Shown here: one piece after another, positions 4,557 to 5,068 of the stretch
How positions within the stretch are numbered: position 1 is the first letter of the stretch
How the letters are laid out: each line of letters begins with the position of its first letter
DNA from: Candidatus Jorgensenbacteria bacterium GWA1_54_12
GTDB lineage: Bacteria > Patescibacteriota > Minisyncoccia > UBA6257 > GWB1-50-10
Assembly (NCBI GenBank): GCA_001779505.1
Contig: MFKH01000002.1
Span: 22,845 to 27,912, forward strand
Direction of reading: 5' to 3'
Length of the DNA: 5,068 bases
Made by a program: the position numbers and the translations under genes
Notes under the pieces: model-generated
Told to the model about the DNA's origin: nothing
Databases searched by the model: none
Seen by the model: the letters and a program-made list of their open reading frames with translations, nothing else

Positions 4557-5068
4557 ATGTATCTTATACCAACCGTTATTGAGAAGACCCCGCGCGGGGA
4601 GCGGGTCTACGATATATACTCCCGTCTTTTGGAAGAACGGATAGTGTTCTTGGGGGGGCCTATTGTAGACAGTGTCGCAAACAGCGTGATTGCACAGCTT
4701 TTGTTTCTTGACCACAAAGACCCGAAACGGGACATCAGTTTGTATTTGAATACGCCCGGGGGTTCAGTTACTGCGGGAATGGCGATTTACGACACGATGC
4801 AGCACGTCAAGGCTCCTGTTTCAACGATTTGCGTTGGCATCGCGGCGTCTATGGGAGCAGTGCTCTTGGCTGGAGGCGAAAAGGGGAAGCGCTTTGCTCT
4901 GCCGAACTCGGAAATGCTTCTCCACCAGGTTATGGGAGGCGCCGAAGGGCAGGCAATTGAAATTGAAATTACCGCGCGACACATCGTAAAGCTGAAGAAC
5001 AAGCTGAACGAGATTCTTGCCCTGCACACCGGCCAGCTCCTGAAGCGCGTTGAGGAAGACACCGACCG
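4557..5068 (+). CDS. clpP: ATP-dependent Clp protease proteolytic subunit (3' end beyond window)
   Basis: ClpP is the serine peptidase subunit that forms a double-heptamer chamber and degrades proteins unfolded by ClpX or ClpC/ClpA. The first 170 residues are visible of the usual 195-210. The start MYLIPTVIEKTPRGERVYDIYSRL.. is split here as the usual LIPxVIE opening (3-9), GERVYDIYSRLL (14-25) and ERIVFLGGPI (27-36). NTPGGS (65-70) forms part of the oxyanion region. Catalytic residues are S98 (in IAASMGA), H123 (in MLLHQ) and D168 (in EEDTD), the last three codons before the edge. A complete triad suggests an active enzyme. It is divergent from tyrS across 67 bp with no SD site. The only oddity is the likely leaderless start; the frame is open to the window end without a stop. 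Confidence 0.96.
   Translation, partial: MYLIPTVIEKTPRGERVYDIYSRLLEERIVFLGGPIVDSVANSVIAQLLFLDHKDPKRDISLYLNTPGGSVTAGMAIYDTMQHVKAPVSTICVGIAASMGAVLLAGGEKGKRFALPNSEMLLHQVMGGAEGQAIEIEITARHIVKLKNKLNEILALHTGQLLKRVEEDTD

Noticed and set aside
4490..4558. 23-residue N-terminal extension of tyrS from ATG 4558
   Set aside because: It overlaps the clpP start codon and the predicted divergent promoters, and does not resemble a TyrRS N-terminus. ATG 4489 gives a normal-length enzyme.

Overview
The window looks like part of a bacterial genome, most likely Candidate Phyla Radiation/Patescibacteria (Parcubacteria-like). This is an inference. It rests on a compact archaeal-type aspartyl-tRNA synthetase (438 aa, no bacterial GAD insertion) beside ordinary bacterial tyrS and clpP, tight gene packing, and housekeeping starts without clear Shine-Dalgarno (SD) sites. 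No rRNA or tRNA gene is present to settle taxonomy.

Right half (about 1969-5068), housekeeping core. clpP (4557 to the window end, + strand, truncated by the edge) and tyrS (4489-3305, - strand) diverge from a 67-bp gap. In that gap one palindromic TTGCAA hexamer can serve as the -35 box for both directions, each with a 17-bp spacer. Both predicted transcripts start at or within 3 nt of the start codon, so they would be leaderless. tyrS is followed by aspS (3285-1969), with a 21-bp perfect inverted repeat filling the junction from the tyrS stop to the aspS start. aspS carries Gln27 and Pro84 at positions that suggest a non-discriminating enzyme.

Left half (about 80-1968), likely an acquired segment. 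The last 16 codons plus stop of aspS occur twice in direct orientation: at 1969-2019, where they end the intact gene, and at 80-130 as an isolated remnant. The 51-bp copies differ at 5 positions, four of them silent third-codon positions. This is the arrangement expected when DNA integrates at a gene's 3' end and regenerates that end. Between the copies lie two convergent genes. One is a radical SAM (rSAM) enzyme of the peptide-maturase type (218-1153, +) with a good SD site and a tail of seven consecutive Cys-X-Pro units. The other is a much more A/T-rich HExxH metallopeptidase-like gene (1965-1216, -). A rho-independent terminator lies between them. No integrase, recombinase or obvious precursor peptide is visible.

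Inferred picture: a conserved clpP/tyrS/aspS neighbourhood whose 3' end received a small two-gene cargo. The rSAM gene resembles maturases I recall from actinobacterial peptide natural-product loci. It is the best candidate for unusual biology here, but its substrate is not evident within the window.
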